Of a stretch of 64,000 nucleotides of DNA, positions 18,008 through 27,659 are shown one piece after another. Origin of the DNA: Thermoplasmata archaeon (GTDB lineage Archaea; Thermoplasmatota; Thermoplasmata; Lutacidiplasmatales; UBA184); assembly GCA_021802125.1 (NCBI GenBank), contig JAKAAX010000005.1, forward strand, positions 1-64,000. The letters run 5' to 3'. Numbering within the stretch: position 1 is the stretch's first letter; the number at the start of each line of letters is the position of its first letter. The notes beneath the pieces are model-generated. The model saw nothing but the letters and a program-made list of their open reading frames with translations, searched no databases and was not told the DNA's origin. The position numbers were made by a program, and so were the translations under genes.

Positions 18008-18550
18008 GTGAGCGGGTTGAGCGCCAGCCAGGACAGCGCAGAAGCGAGGACCGGCGCCGCGGGTCGACGCAGGCCGATTCCCGAAGGGTCCACCCCTGGC
18101 CCGTCCGGGTCCCCCGGTGCGCCTCGACCCCCTGCCGCCATGCCCGGCGGCCCGCTTCGCCCCCACGTGCCCACCGACCTCCAGGCCTCCCTTCTCGGTA
18201 GCTCGTTCTACGCCGGCTCGTTCGCTTTCCGGACCTGGATGCGGGAGTCCCCGCAGAGCCTGGTCTCCCAGCGGCGCCTCTCCGAACGCCCTGACCTGGG
18301 TCTCCGCCCGCTTCGGGAATGGAGTGCGCCGGGAGACCTGCGGGCCAGCGCGCCCACCCGTCAGGCGGACCCGGCGGTCAAGGAACCCGGTGTGGCCGAG
18401 GCGGCTCCCTCCGCCCTGTCCGAGCTCACCCCTTCGCGCGGTGACCTCCCCACGTTGAGGCCCGAAGAGCCGCTCCGCTCCCTGCGCTTTGCCGCGCTCG
18501 AGACCTCGCGTCGCTCTCGCCCCTCACAGACGGATCCCCCGACTTCATGA
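18008..18550 (+). CDS. Hypothetical Pro/Arg-rich soluble protein between tatA and tatC
   Basis: GTG-start ORF with ATGA overlap into tatC; no recognisable domain. Confidence 0.4.
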   Translation: MSGLSASQDSAEARTGAAGRRRPIPEGSTPGPSGSPGAPRPPAAMPGGPLRPHVPTDLQASLLGSSFYAGSFAFRTWMRESPQSLVSQRRLSERPDLGLRPLREWSAPGDLRASAPTRQADPAVKEPGVAEAAPSALSELTPSRGDLPTLRPEEPLRSLRFAALETSRRSRPSQTDPPTS

Positions 18551-19383
18551 ACGAGCTGCAGCGGCTCCTGTCCATCGTCGAGGAGCTGCGCCGTCGACTC
18601 ATCCGCATCGCCGTGGTCATCCTCCCGCTCTTCGCCTTCTTCAACATGTTCGAGATCCGCTGGGGAAAGGTCCCCCTCCTCCCCTGGGCCATCGCGTACC
18701 CGTGGCCCAGCCCGTTCTACAACGTGACCGCCCAGGTCTTCGGCTGGATGAGGACCCAGATGCTGAGCGGGGTCCAGGGGCAGGTGACCCTGCTGAACTT
18801 GGGCGTGGGCGACTCCGTCATCGCCCAGATGGAGATCGGGCTGCTCCTGTCCGTGGCGGTCGGGATGCCCTGGATCGTCCATGAGGTGGGGGCGTTCCTC
18901 ATGCCCGCGCTCCGTCAGAACGAGAGGGCGCTCATCAAGACCATCGGAATCCCGGCGACGCTCCTCTTCATCCTGGGGTTCACGATCGGACTCCTCTGGA
19001 TCACGCCCTTCACCTTCCTCCTGCTGTTCAAGTACGTCGCGGCGATGGGCCTCGCCCCGGTGCTGTCGGCCGAGAGCTTCCTCGAGTTCACGCTGCTCTA
19101 CACCCTTGCCTTCGGGATCGTCTTCGAACTGCCCGTGTTCGTCTACGCGCTCTCCCGGGTGGGGCTGGTCCACGCGAGCGCCTGGCGCAAGCACTGGAGG
19201 GGCGCGGTCATCGGGTGCCTCGTCTTCGGGATGATCATCACCCCGGACAACTCCGGGATCACGATGCTCCTCATCGCCATCCCGATGTTCGGCCTCTACG
19301 TCGCGGGTCTTCTGGCCGCCGAGAGGCACCAGCGCCGGGTCGACCGCGCCAAGCTCCTCACTATCCCGGCGGGTGCGGCCTGA
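18547..19383 (+). CDS. tatC: Sec-independent protein translocase TatC
   Basis: MNELQRLLSIVEELRRRLIRIAVVI; VGMPWIVHEVGAFLMPALRQNER; FGIVFELPVFVYALSRVGLV; TPDNSGITMLLIAIPMFGLY. Confidence 0.93.
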   Translation: MNELQRLLSIVEELRRRLIRIAVVILPLFAFFNMFEIRWGKVPLLPWAIAYPWPSPFYNVTAQVFGWMRTQMLSGVQGQVTLLNLGVGDSVIAQMEIGLLLSVAVGMPWIVHEVGAFLMPALRQNERALIKTIGIPATLLFILGFTIGLLWITPFTFLLLFKYVAAMGLAPVLSAESFLEFTLLYTLAFGIVFELPVFVYALSRVGLVHASAWRKHWRGAVIGCLVFGMIITPDNSGITMLLIAIPMFGLYVAGLLAAERHQRRVDRAKLLTIPAGAA

Positions 19384-19396
19384 GGGGGACCCGGTC

Positions 19397-19792
19397 ATGA
19401 GCCTGTTCTCCGACGTCGACTGGGCCATCCTCCTCCTGGCCGCGGGCCTCTTGCTCATGGGCGGACACGGGACGGAGATCTTCCGGACCCTCGGGAGGCT
19501 CTACGGCAAGTACATGCGCATCCGGCAGGAGCTCACGCTCAATTTCCAGAGCCAGCTCATGGCGGCGGATGTCCTGGGCTCGGCGGCGGCCGGACCGCTC
19601 CCCGTGGTGAACGCCGCGGAGGCCCCCAAACCGGCCGTACCGGTAGCGCCTCTCTCGGACGCCGCAGCGGCCAGCGCCCCGTCCGCGTCCCCCCCCAGCG
19701 CTCCGACGGTCGCCGCGGCGGGGGGCGGAGCAATCCACCAAGTTCATAGGGGGTCCACATTCCCCCAGGATGGGGCTGAGATGTTCCGATGA
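19397..19792 (+). CDS. TatA/TatB-family-like small membrane protein
   Basis: MSLFSDVDWAILLLAAGLLLMGGHGTEIFRTLGRLYGKYMRIRQEL: TM followed by amphipathic helix; directly downstream of tatC. Confidence 0.6.
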   Translation: MSLFSDVDWAILLLAAGLLLMGGHGTEIFRTLGRLYGKYMRIRQELTLNFQSQLMAADVLGSAAAGPLPVVNAAEAPKPAVPVAPLSDAAAASAPSASPPSAPTVAAAGGGAIHQVHRGSTFPQDGAEMFR

Positions 19793-20235
19793 GCCGGGGC
19801 GTACTGTTGCTCCTTGTTCTCCTTTTGGTCATGTCGACTGCCCTGGCCGTCCCTTCTCCTCGGGTTTCCGTCAGTGCGGGGGCCCCGGGGATCGAACCCT
19901 TCGCGCGGTCCGTCCCGACGACGACGAACCAGTCCAACCAGAGCGGTTCCTCCTCCGCCAGCTCGGCGATCCCGCCGGTCGTCTGCCCGCTGCCCCCGGT
20001 GAACACCACGCTCGGGATCTTCTCCTGCAAGCAGATGCTCGACCTGACCGAGATCTTCGTGATCCTGTTCGGGATCACGATCACCCTCTACGTCTACAAG
20101 GACGCCGACCAGGCCGAGCTTCCGGGCGAGGCCGTCGACGTGCCGATCACGGGCCACGAGGAGCTCGAGATGCGCCGCCGGAAGGACGCCGAGGAGCGCG
20201 CCCTCGCCGAGCTCGAGGAGAAGGAGGACGAATGA
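19789..20235 (+). CDS. Small membrane protein with signal sequence and charged C-terminus
   Basis: MSRGVLLLLVLLLVMSTALA; IFVILFGITITLYVYKDADQ; charged C-tail; ATGA overlaps on both sides. Confidence 0.6.
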   Translation: MSRGVLLLLVLLLVMSTALAVPSPRVSVSAGAPGIEPFARSVPTTTNQSNQSGSSSASSAIPPVVCPLPPVNTTLGIFSCKQMLDLTEIFVILFGITITLYVYKDADQAELPGEAVDVPITGHEELEMRRRKDAEERALAELEEKEDE

Positions 20236-21110
20236 CGGACGGCTTCGAGGGGGAGGGACCTATCGACTGGGCTTCGCGGCTGGGGTTCGACCGACCGGAC
20301 TTCGACCTTCGCCTCGCCTCCTACCTTGAGCTCACTCGCCCGATGCCTCCGGGGATCGTCCGTCGCATCGACGCGCCGGACATGAACGACCCGAAGGTCC
20401 AGGCCGAGGTCGACGAGGCGAAGCGCAACCTCCTGAAGCTCCTCGCGGTGGGCGGGCTCGCCGCCGCGGTGGGAGGCGGGGCCGTCGGGGCCGCCCTTCA
20501 GTACATCCAGCCCCCGATGCAGGGTCTCGCTTCCTACCCCCGCGTCCAGCTGCTCTTTGCGGACGGGACGCCCATCACCACCTCGAACATCGACAGCCAG
20601 ATCGACCCGACGACGATCACGGTGTTCTCCTTCGATTACCCGCTCTCCGGGGAGGTGAACATGCTCCTCAACCTGGACCCGACCTTCGGCGTTCCTCCCA
20701 ACGGGGTCGGGCCGAAGAAGAACATCGTGGCCTACTCGGCGATCTGCCAGCACCTGGGATGCATCCCCCCGTTCCTCTCCTACTACCCCGCCTCCGAGGC
20801 GAAGCAGTGCGGGTTCAACAACGGAGCGCCCTTCATCCACTGCATCTGCCACGGCTCGACCTACGACCCGTACACGGGGGACAGTTCGACCGGGGGAGGA
20901 GCGTCGATCCTGACCGGCCCGACGGTGCTCCCGCTCCCCCAGTGCCTGCTCGAAACCGACGCGAACGGGAACATCTTCGTGACGAGCGTCATCGGGCCAC
21001 CGGTGAAGGGGCACTTCACCACCCTCCTCGGCGGGACCCCCGGTCCGGTGCCCGCGAAGATCAACCCGATCCAGGTCCAACCCATCCCGAACGGCCAGCG
21101 GTGCCCGTAG
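20232..21110 (+). CDS. Rieske iron-sulfur protein
   Basis: ICQHLGC and HCICHGSTYDPYTG cluster ligands; N-terminal TM preceded by AKRNLLKLLAVGG. Confidence 0.93.
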   Translation: MTDGFEGEGPIDWASRLGFDRPDFDLRLASYLELTRPMPPGIVRRIDAPDMNDPKVQAEVDEAKRNLLKLLAVGGLAAAVGGGAVGAALQYIQPPMQGLASYPRVQLLFADGTPITTSNIDSQIDPTTITVFSFDYPLSGEVNMLLNLDPTFGVPPNGVGPKKNIVAYSAICQHLGCIPPFLSYYPASEAKQCGFNNGAPFIHCICHGSTYDPYTGDSSTGGGASILTGPTVLPLPQCLLETDANGNIFVTSVIGPPVKGHFTTLLGGTPGPVPAKINPIQVQPIPNGQRCP

Positions 21111-21138
21111 GTCGAAGCACGAGGACGGTGGAGAGGAG

Positions 21139-22575
21139 ATGACCGGGACCGGAGGAGGGGGATCGGCGCACCGACGCCCCGCGTCGCCCTCGGTGCCGGA
21201 GTACCGGCCGACCTTCAACCGCGTCCTGGACCGGATCTGGGACTTCGTCGAGGTCCGGGCCGGCACGAAGAAGTGGGCGATGCGCCCGCAGCCGGACTTC
21301 TCCTTCAATCCGTCCTACTGGACGGGGGCGTTCGTCGCGAACGCCTTCGTGGTGCAGGTCACGACCGGGCTGCTGCTCCTGTTCTACTACATCCCGTCGG
21401 CGAGCCCCACCACGGCTGGGGGACCTCCGGCGGCGTGGGCGTCCACCTACTACATCATCCACGGCGTCCCGCTCGGCTGGCTGCTGTTATCCGCCCACTT
21501 ATACGGGGCGTACGCGACGATATTCCTCGCCTTCGTCCACTTCTTCCGCGGCTTCTACGCCGGGGTCTACAAGCCTCCGCGCGAGCTCTCCTGGATGGTC
21601 GGAACGCTCCTCCTGGCCGCCATGCTCGGGATGGGGTTCACTGGCTACCTCCTGCCCTTCACCGCCCTCTCCGTAGGAGCGACGAACGTGGGCGTCGCGC
21701 TCACCCTCTCCGTTCCGGGGATCGGTCCCCCGACGGCGCGTCTCATCTTATCGGACGGTACCTACCAGGGCCTGCTGTCGCGGATGTTCGCGCTGCACGT
21801 CGTGGCCATCCCGCTCGCCCTGGCGGCGCTCCTCTACGCCCACATCTCGCTCTTCGAGATCCACGGGATCGCCCCGAAGGCCTCCTCCGACCCGAGGGCG
21901 AAGCGGATCTTCACGCACCAGGACGATGCGAAGCTCGGGACCTTCTTCCCGAAGGTCTTCTTCTACATGATCAAATGGGCGCTCTTCTACGCCGGGCTGC
22001 TGCTCATGATGGCGGCATCCTGGCCGGTGCCCTTGGCGCCCGCCTTCGGCTCGTCGAGCGCGGGAGGCGCCTCGCCCGAGCCGGACTGGTACTTCCTGTG
22101 GCTCTACAAGCTCGCGGACTTCCAGTACGTGAGCCCGTTCGTGGCCGTAGGGACGGTCACCTCGGTCCTGATCTTCATCCTGTTCCTGCCCTGGATCTCC
22201 CAGATCTTCCCGTTCCTGGATGGAGGGAAGAAGACCCATCCCCGCGACCGCCCCGTCATGCTCGGGGTCGGGAACTTCTTGATCGGGTTCTTCATCCTGA
22301 TGACCGTCTGGGGCGGGGTCATGCCGGGGGTCGTCATCCCGGCCACGATGTACGGCCTCTACGTCGGAGCGATCGCGGGCGTGAACGCCCTGGTCATCTT
22401 CGTGCTCTACTGGATGTACCGCACGAGCTACCGGGCCCGCGTGGCGGCCAAGGAGGGCCGCCGCAGGCTCTCCCTGGGAGCGCCCGCCTCCGGAGCCCCG
22501 GTCACCTCGAAGTCCACCCCGGCACCCGTGCCCGTCGCCGCGAGCGCGACGGGGGAGGTCGCGACCCATGGGTGA
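21139..22575 (+). CDS. Cytochrome b (bc1-type, N- and C-domains fused)
   Basis: FVEVRAGTKKWAMRPQPDFSFNPSYWTGAFVANAFVVQVTTGLLL; HVVAIPLALAALLYAHISLFEIHG; SPEPDWYFLWLYKLADF (PEWY-like PDWY). Confidence 0.93.
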   Translation: MTGTGGGGSAHRRPASPSVPEYRPTFNRVLDRIWDFVEVRAGTKKWAMRPQPDFSFNPSYWTGAFVANAFVVQVTTGLLLLFYYIPSASPTTAGGPPAAWASTYYIIHGVPLGWLLLSAHLYGAYATIFLAFVHFFRGFYAGVYKPPRELSWMVGTLLLAAMLGMGFTGYLLPFTALSVGATNVGVALTLSVPGIGPPTARLILSDGTYQGLLSRMFALHVVAIPLALAALLYAHISLFEIHGIAPKASSDPRAKRIFTHQDDAKLGTFFPKVFFYMIKWALFYAGLLLMMAASWPVPLAPAFGSSSAGGASPEPDWYFLWLYKLADFQYVSPFVAVGTVTSVLIFILFLPWISQIFPFLDGGKKTHPRDRPVMLGVGNFLIGFFILMTVWGGVMPGVVIPATMYGLYVGAIAGVNALVIFVLYWMYRTSYRARVAAKEGRRRLSLGAPASGAPVTSKSTPAPVPVAASATGEVATHG

Positions 22576-22858
22576 GCGCGAGGAGACCTCCCCGAAGGCG
22601 AAGCCGAAGCCGCGCTACAAGACGCGCGTGCTTTGGGGGGTCCTCTCCGGCCTCTTCCTGGTCGGGCTCGTTTCCTTCCTGGTCGGTCTCTACGCCCTCT
22701 CCGTCGCGTGGGGCGGGGGCACCGCGCTGGTCTGGCTCCCCGTCGGGATCGCGGGGATGATCGGAGCGCTGTTCTGCCTTCTGCTGACGCTGGGCGTGGT
22801 CTACCGCGTCGACCGTCTCCGAGGGAACCTCACCCGTCGCGTGGAGATGTTCGAATGA
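22568..22858 (+). CDS. Small two-TM protein in bc1/cox cluster
   Basis: [65 protein letters not shown]; overlaps cytb stop. Confidence 0.6.
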   Translation: MGEREETSPKAKPKPRYKTRVLWGVLSGLFLVGLVSFLVGLYALSVAWGGGTALVWLPVGIAGMIGALFCLLLTLGVVYRVDRLRGNLTRRVEMFE

Positions 22859-22883
22859 TGAGAGGGAGGGCAGGACCGGTCCG

Positions 22884-25217
22884 ATGATCCGAAGCGCGCT
22901 TCTCCTCGGCATCGTGCTGCTGGCGGTCGGTGGCGCCCTCATCGCCGTTCCCGCGGGCCAGACCTGGAGCTTCTCCCTCCTGGGCGTGAACTCGGTCTAC
23001 CCGCACGGCGTGCCGAGCGACGCGATGGGCGGAGCGGCCCATCTCGGGATCTCCGCTCCGTACGCGATGGCGGACACGGTCCAGTACAATCTTACGTGGA
23101 CCGGGGGCCCGCCCGATACTTCGATCGAGGTCTACGCGTGCACGGACGCGTCCTGTCGGACCCTCGGCACGCTCCTTGCGGTGGGAACCGGGGGCGCGGG
23201 AGGCTTCGAGTTCGGTCTCCCGATCGGGGAGTATTTCATGCTCAACACGACGGCCACGAGCAGCGCGCTCGGGGTCAACATGAGCCAGGCCACCCAGGGG
23301 CTCTCCCCCGGCCAGGCGATCCCGTCTCCCGCGAGCGGCGGCCTCTCCGTGGTCGTCACCGCGAACCTGCAGTCGGGTATGGGACTCCTGGGGCTGGCCC
23401 CGTTCTCGGTGGGGGCGCTCCTCGGGATCTACGGGTTCCTCTCCTACCCTTCCTACGAGGCGGTCCCCACCGGCATCTCCCGCCGGCTGGACTACTATCT
23501 CGCCGCCATCCTCATCCTGCTGGCAGGGGAGGGCCTGCTCGCGGGCTACATCGTCACGTTAGGCTCGCTCGCGTCCATCGGGGCCCAGAGCGCCGTCGGC
23601 TTCGCCCTGGGGTTGATGATCCTGGGCGGCGGATTGCTCTTCCACATTCTGGACGTCTCGTTCCGGGACCGAGAGATCGCGGCCCAGAAGCTCGCCCGGA
23701 CGCGGGAGCTGCCCTACTGGTTCCGACGCTACGTCCTGCACTGGCTCACGACGACCGACCACAAGGAGATCGGCCTGATGTACATGGTCGCGTCCTTCGG
23801 GTTCCTCATCATCGGCGGCATCTACGCGATGCTGATCCGGGTGGACCTGTTCCTGCCGGCCGTCGGGATGACCCCCGGCTCCATCGGGATCTCGCCGGAC
23901 CTCTACTCCACGCTCTTCACCGAGCATGGGATCATCATGATCTTCCTCGTGGTCATGCCGCTCATGGCCGGCTGGGGGAACTACCTCTTGCCCACGATGG
24001 TGGGCGCGAAGGACATGGCCATGCCCCGGATCAACAACATGGCCTTCTGGCTGATCCCTCCGGCCGGGGTCCTCATCATCCTCTCGGGAGCGAACGGGGG
24101 TTGGACGGGTTACGTCCCCCTCACGACGCTCATGCCGGGCCGCGGGATCGACATCTGGATCGCGGGCTTGCACATCCTCTCCATCTCCTCGATGCTCGGG
24201 GCCATCAACTTCGTCGTGACGGTGATGAAGCACCGTGGGCCGGGCGTCACCTATTGGAACATGCCCATCTTCGTCTGGTCGACGTTCATCAACAGCTTCC
24301 TGGTGATCGCGGCGATGCCGTCGCTGTCGGTGGCCCTCTCGATGGTGCTCTCCGACCGCAACTTTGGCACCCATCTCACCTACGGCGTCAACGGGTCTCC
24401 CCTGGGCGGCCCGCTCCTCTACCAGAACCTCTTCTGGTTCTTCGGGCATCCGGAGGTCTACATCCTCATCCTGCCGGCCTTCGGGCTGGTCTCCACGATC
24501 CTCCCGAAGATGGTGCGGAAGCACCTCTTCGGCTACACGGCGATGGCGCTGTCCATCGCCTCGATCGGGATCCTGGGGTTCGTCGTCTGGCAGCACCACA
24601 TGTTCACGACGGGCGAGGACACGAACACCCGTTTCATCTTCATGCTCACCACGATCGCCATCGCGGTGCCGACCGGCGTGAAGATGTTCAACTGGCTGGC
24701 CACGATCTGGGGCGGCCGGGTGCGTCTGGAAATGCCGATGTGGTTCATCATCGCGTTCCTGACGATGTTCCTGATCGGAGGTCTCTCCGGCGTGATGCTG
24801 GGAACGATCCCCGTGGACTACCTCATCCACCAGACCTACTTCGTCGTGGCGCACTTCCACTACACGATCATGGGCGGGACGCTCATGGGCGTCTTCGCGG
24901 CGACCTACTTCTTCTACCCCATCATGACGCGACGGTGGTACAGCCACACCCTGGGGCTCTGGCACTTCGTCCTGACGTACGTCGGGGGGAACCTGCTCTT
25001 CTTCCCGATGTTCTTTGACGGGATGGCGGGGATGCCCCGCCGGTACTACACCTACCTGCCCTGGTGGCCCACCCCGGTCGGCCTCGACCTGGGGCAGCTG
25101 AACGCGCTCTCCACGATCGGGGCCACGATCTTCGGGATCGGGACCCTCGTCTTCATCTTCAACATGGTCGCGAGCTATTACCGCGGGAAACCGGCCCCGG
25201 AGGACCCGTGGGCCTAA
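22884..25217 (+). CDS. Cytochrome c oxidase subunit I (A1-type) with long N-terminal extension
   Basis: [48 protein letters not shown]; about 280 aa of extra signal, exocytoplasmic and TM sequence before the core. Confidence 0.95.
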   Translation: MIRSALLLGIVLLAVGGALIAVPAGQTWSFSLLGVNSVYPHGVPSDAMGGAAHLGISAPYAMADTVQYNLTWTGGPPDTSIEVYACTDASCRTLGTLLAVGTGGAGGFEFGLPIGEYFMLNTTATSSALGVNMSQATQGLSPGQAIPSPASGGLSVVVTANLQSGMGLLGLAPFSVGALLGIYGFLSYPSYEAVPTGISRRLDYYLAAILILLAGEGLLAGYIVTLGSLASIGAQSAVGFALGLMILGGGLLFHILDVSFRDREIAAQKLARTRELPYWFRRYVLHWLTTTDHKEIGLMYMVASFGFLIIGGIYAMLIRVDLFLPAVGMTPGSIGISPDLYSTLFTEHGIIMIFLVVMPLMAGWGNYLLPTMVGAKDMAMPRINNMAFWLIPPAGVLIILSGANGGWTGYVPLTTLMPGRGIDIWIAGLHILSISSMLGAINFVVTVMKHRGPGVTYWNMPIFVWSTFINSFLVIAAMPSLSVALSMVLSDRNFGTHLTYGVNGSPLGGPLLYQNLFWFFGHPEVYILILPAFGLVSTILPKMVRKHLFGYTAMALSIASIGILGFVVWQHHMFTTGEDTNTRFIFMLTTIAIAVPTGVKMFNWLATIWGGRVRLEMPMWFIIAFLTMFLIGGLSGVMLGTIPVDYLIHQTYFVVAHFHYTIMGGTLMGVFAATYFFYPIMTRRWYSHTLGLWHFVLTYVGGNLLFFPMFFDGMAGMPRRYYTYLPWWPTPVGLDLGQLNALSTIGATIFGIGTLVFIFNMVASYYRGKPAPEDPWA

Positions 25218-25846
25218 AGGACGGGACGGGTCCCGGTCCGAAGGTTTCTCCAGAGCTGAGCGAGGAGGGAAGCCGCTCGGCGGCGTTCCGCTACCTGGCC
25301 ATCGTGTCGGCGGTGGTCGCCTACCTCACCGTGCTCCTCGGGGCCGGGGTCACCTTCTCCGACACCCCCCTCGTCTGCCCGACGTGGCCCGGCTGCTCGC
25401 CGGGCCAGTTCATCCCCACCCTGGGGGGCCCGGCGACGCTCGAGTTCTCGCACCGTGCCCTCGCCCTCGTGCTCTCGCTCTGTACCCTGGGGCTGCTGGC
25501 GCTCGCCTACCTGACGAGGCAGGCGAGCCCGGGGGTCCGCCGGATGACCTTCCTCGCGGCGGTGCTGGTCATCCTCCAGGCCCTCCTCGGAGGTGCGATC
25601 ATCTTCAGCGACGCCGAGTTCGCCATCGTGGTCTTCCACCTAGGGCTTGCCACGCTGCTCTTCGGCATCCTGATCCTCATCGCGGTCATGGCGAACTTCC
25701 CGTTCCTGCCTCCTCGGTGGCAGGCCTCTCTCGTGGGCAGCCTGTCGAAGGTGGGCGAGGCCCGCAGCGAAATGGACCGGATGAACGGGGAGAGGAAGGA
25801 TCCCCCGTCCGTCGAGGGCGGTGCCTCCCCCAGCTCCGGACGGTAG
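25208..25846 (+). CDS. ctaA: Compact (half-size, 4-TM) heme A synthase
   Basis: [55 protein letters not shown]: conserved His and Cys pair. Confidence 0.85.
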   Translation: MGLKDGTGPGPKVSPELSEEGSRSAAFRYLAIVSAVVAYLTVLLGAGVTFSDTPLVCPTWPGCSPGQFIPTLGGPATLEFSHRALALVLSLCTLGLLALAYLTRQASPGVRRMTFLAAVLVILQALLGGAIIFSDAEFAIVVFHLGLATLLFGILILIAVMANFPFLPPRWQASLVGSLSKVGEARSEMDRMNGERKDPPSVEGGASPSSGR

Positions 25847-25928
25847 GCCCACCCCCCCGACACGGCCCTCCCTCGGACCGCACCGGTGAAGCCGACCCCC
25901 CACGGTTGATGAGCTCCGGGGTCTGCGT

Positions 25929-26864
25929 GTGGCGATGGTCGACGCCGGCATCCTGGTCCTCCTCGGGATCATCGGGGCGGGTATGGCCGGGCTCAACCTC
26001 TGGATCCTCTTCCAGTTCTTCCCGAGGAATGCGCTGACCCCCACCTGGTCCCGGGCGATCCTGGTCTCCTACCTGCTGATCGCTTCCGTGGCCCTCTGGG
26101 TCTCGGTGGATTTCGACCTGCTCGCGGGCAACACGTCCGTCGGCTGGACCGCCGTGATGTTCGGCCTCCAGTTCATGATGATGTCCCCGTTCGTGTGGGT
26201 CGTCCCCCTCATCTTCAAGGGTGACACCATCCGGGTCCGCTTCTCCTCCTGGCGCTGGCCGGTCTTCCTGACCTTCCTGGTGCTCGCCAACGAGCTCGCG
26301 ATGGGGGCCTCCTTCGTCGGGGTGACCCTCGGGGTCGGGGCCATCGCTCCTTCAGGGCAGTGGGGAGTGCTCCTGGGCGCGTCGCGCTCGATCCTCTCGG
26401 TCTGGTTCCTCTGGGTCATGTTCGCGAACATGGTGCCGCTCCTCTTCTTCGCCCGCCTGCCCTCGCTCGAGCGCTGGGCCCTCCTCACCCTCGCGGCGAG
26501 CGGGATCGTCGCGCCGCTGGTGGAGGTCCAACCCTGGATGGGGCTCGCGGCGGTCTCGGTCGTCATGGCCGGGGCCCTCGGGTTCCTCGTCCTCCGTCTC
26601 TTACGTGCCTCCGGCGCCCCCGTGGAGAACCCCCGCCTGCTGACGGCCGTGGTGGTCGCCTTCGCCGCGATGGTCCTCTCGCAGGTCGCCTTCCTCCTCC
26701 GTCCAGCGAGCGCTTGGGCACCGGTGCCCTTCGCCCTGGTCATGTTCGGGGTGATGGCCTCCGAGCTGCTCTTCGTCGTCCGCTCCATCCTGACGCCGTC
26801 GCACGTCGAGCCGATCGGGCTGCCCGCCGAGCTAGAGGTCAACTCGGCTTCACCCACAGATTAA
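25929..26864 (+). CDS. About 8-TM membrane protein of unknown function; homologous to N-terminal half of the polyferredoxin fusion at 50293-52455
   Basis: WPVFLTFLVLANELAMGASF ... SVWFLWVMFANMVPLLFF; multiple TM segments; GTG start. Confidence 0.75.
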   Translation: MAMVDAGILVLLGIIGAGMAGLNLWILFQFFPRNALTPTWSRAILVSYLLIASVALWVSVDFDLLAGNTSVGWTAVMFGLQFMMMSPFVWVVPLIFKGDTIRVRFSSWRWPVFLTFLVLANELAMGASFVGVTLGVGAIAPSGQWGVLLGASRSILSVWFLWVMFANMVPLLFFARLPSLERWALLTLAASGIVAPLVEVQPWMGLAAVSVVMAGALGFLVLRLLRASGAPVENPRLLTAVVVAFAAMVLSQVAFLLRPASAWAPVPFALVMFGVMASELLFVVRSILTPSHVEPIGLPAELEVNSASPTD

Positions 26865-26902
26865 GGACAATCCGTCGCACCCGTGAGGGGGAGGGGATCC
26901 GG

Positions 26903-27583
26903 GTGAGCGATAACGAGTTCCTGCGCGAGGCGCTCCCAAGGGTGCGGACGCTGTGGAAGCGCGACCCCAAGGGGATGTCCCTCGACCTGCTCCGTGTCGG
27001 GATCGGGTTCGTCTGGGCGCTCAACCTGATCTTCGTGCTCGCGCCGAGCAACGCTTTCTTCTCCGGGTTCCAGGGGGTCGCGAGCGGGTTCGGACAGTCC
27101 ACCCTGGGCGGTCCGGGCTTTGCCAACCTCGTGGCGGGCCACGCCGAGCTCTTCGCCTGGATGATCGCGATCGTGACCGCCTACCTCGCCGTGGCCTTCC
27201 TTCTGGGGATCACGACGCGGCTCGCGTGCCTCGTCGGGATCGTGGCGTCCATCGCCTTCCTCCTGACGCAGTTCTACTCGACCTTCGCCCTCAACGGCAC
27301 CGGGACCGACGTGGGCCCGCACCCGCTCTACCTCCTGATCTACCTCATCCTCTTCGCGGGCGGAGCCGGGCAGTACTTCGCCTTCGACCACTGGGTCTGG
27401 GCGAGCGGGAACGCGAGGTTCCCGCGGCTCTCCAGCTGGATCGCCTCGCCCCGTGACCTGCCGTGCAACGCCACCTGCCCGAAGGCGGGGTACCTCCGGG
27501 TCGCAGGGCCCGTGCCTCTCCTCGAGGGCTCGGCGGCCGCCCCGACGGGTGCGGGCGGCGAGAACGTGCCCGGCGCTACGTAA
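26903..27583 (+). CDS. DoxD/DoxX-family membrane protein
   Basis: SLDLLRVGIGFVWALNLIFVLAPSNAFFSGF ... LLGITTRLACLVGIVASIAFLLTQFYSTF ... HPLYLLIYLILFAGGAGQYFAFDHWVWA. Confidence 0.7.
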   Translation: MSDNEFLREALPRVRTLWKRDPKGMSLDLLRVGIGFVWALNLIFVLAPSNAFFSGFQGVASGFGQSTLGGPGFANLVAGHAELFAWMIAIVTAYLAVAFLLGITTRLACLVGIVASIAFLLTQFYSTFALNGTGTDVGPHPLYLLIYLILFAGGAGQYFAFDHWVWASGNARFPRLSSWIASPRDLPCNATCPKAGYLRVAGPVPLLEGSAAAPTGAGGENVPGAT

Positions 27584-27659
27584 CCCCCGCTTCGGCCGAA
27601 CCGCGCGAATTGGCCCTCTGGGCGGCGTTATCTCCCCTGCGGGGCTCGGACCTGGGCCG

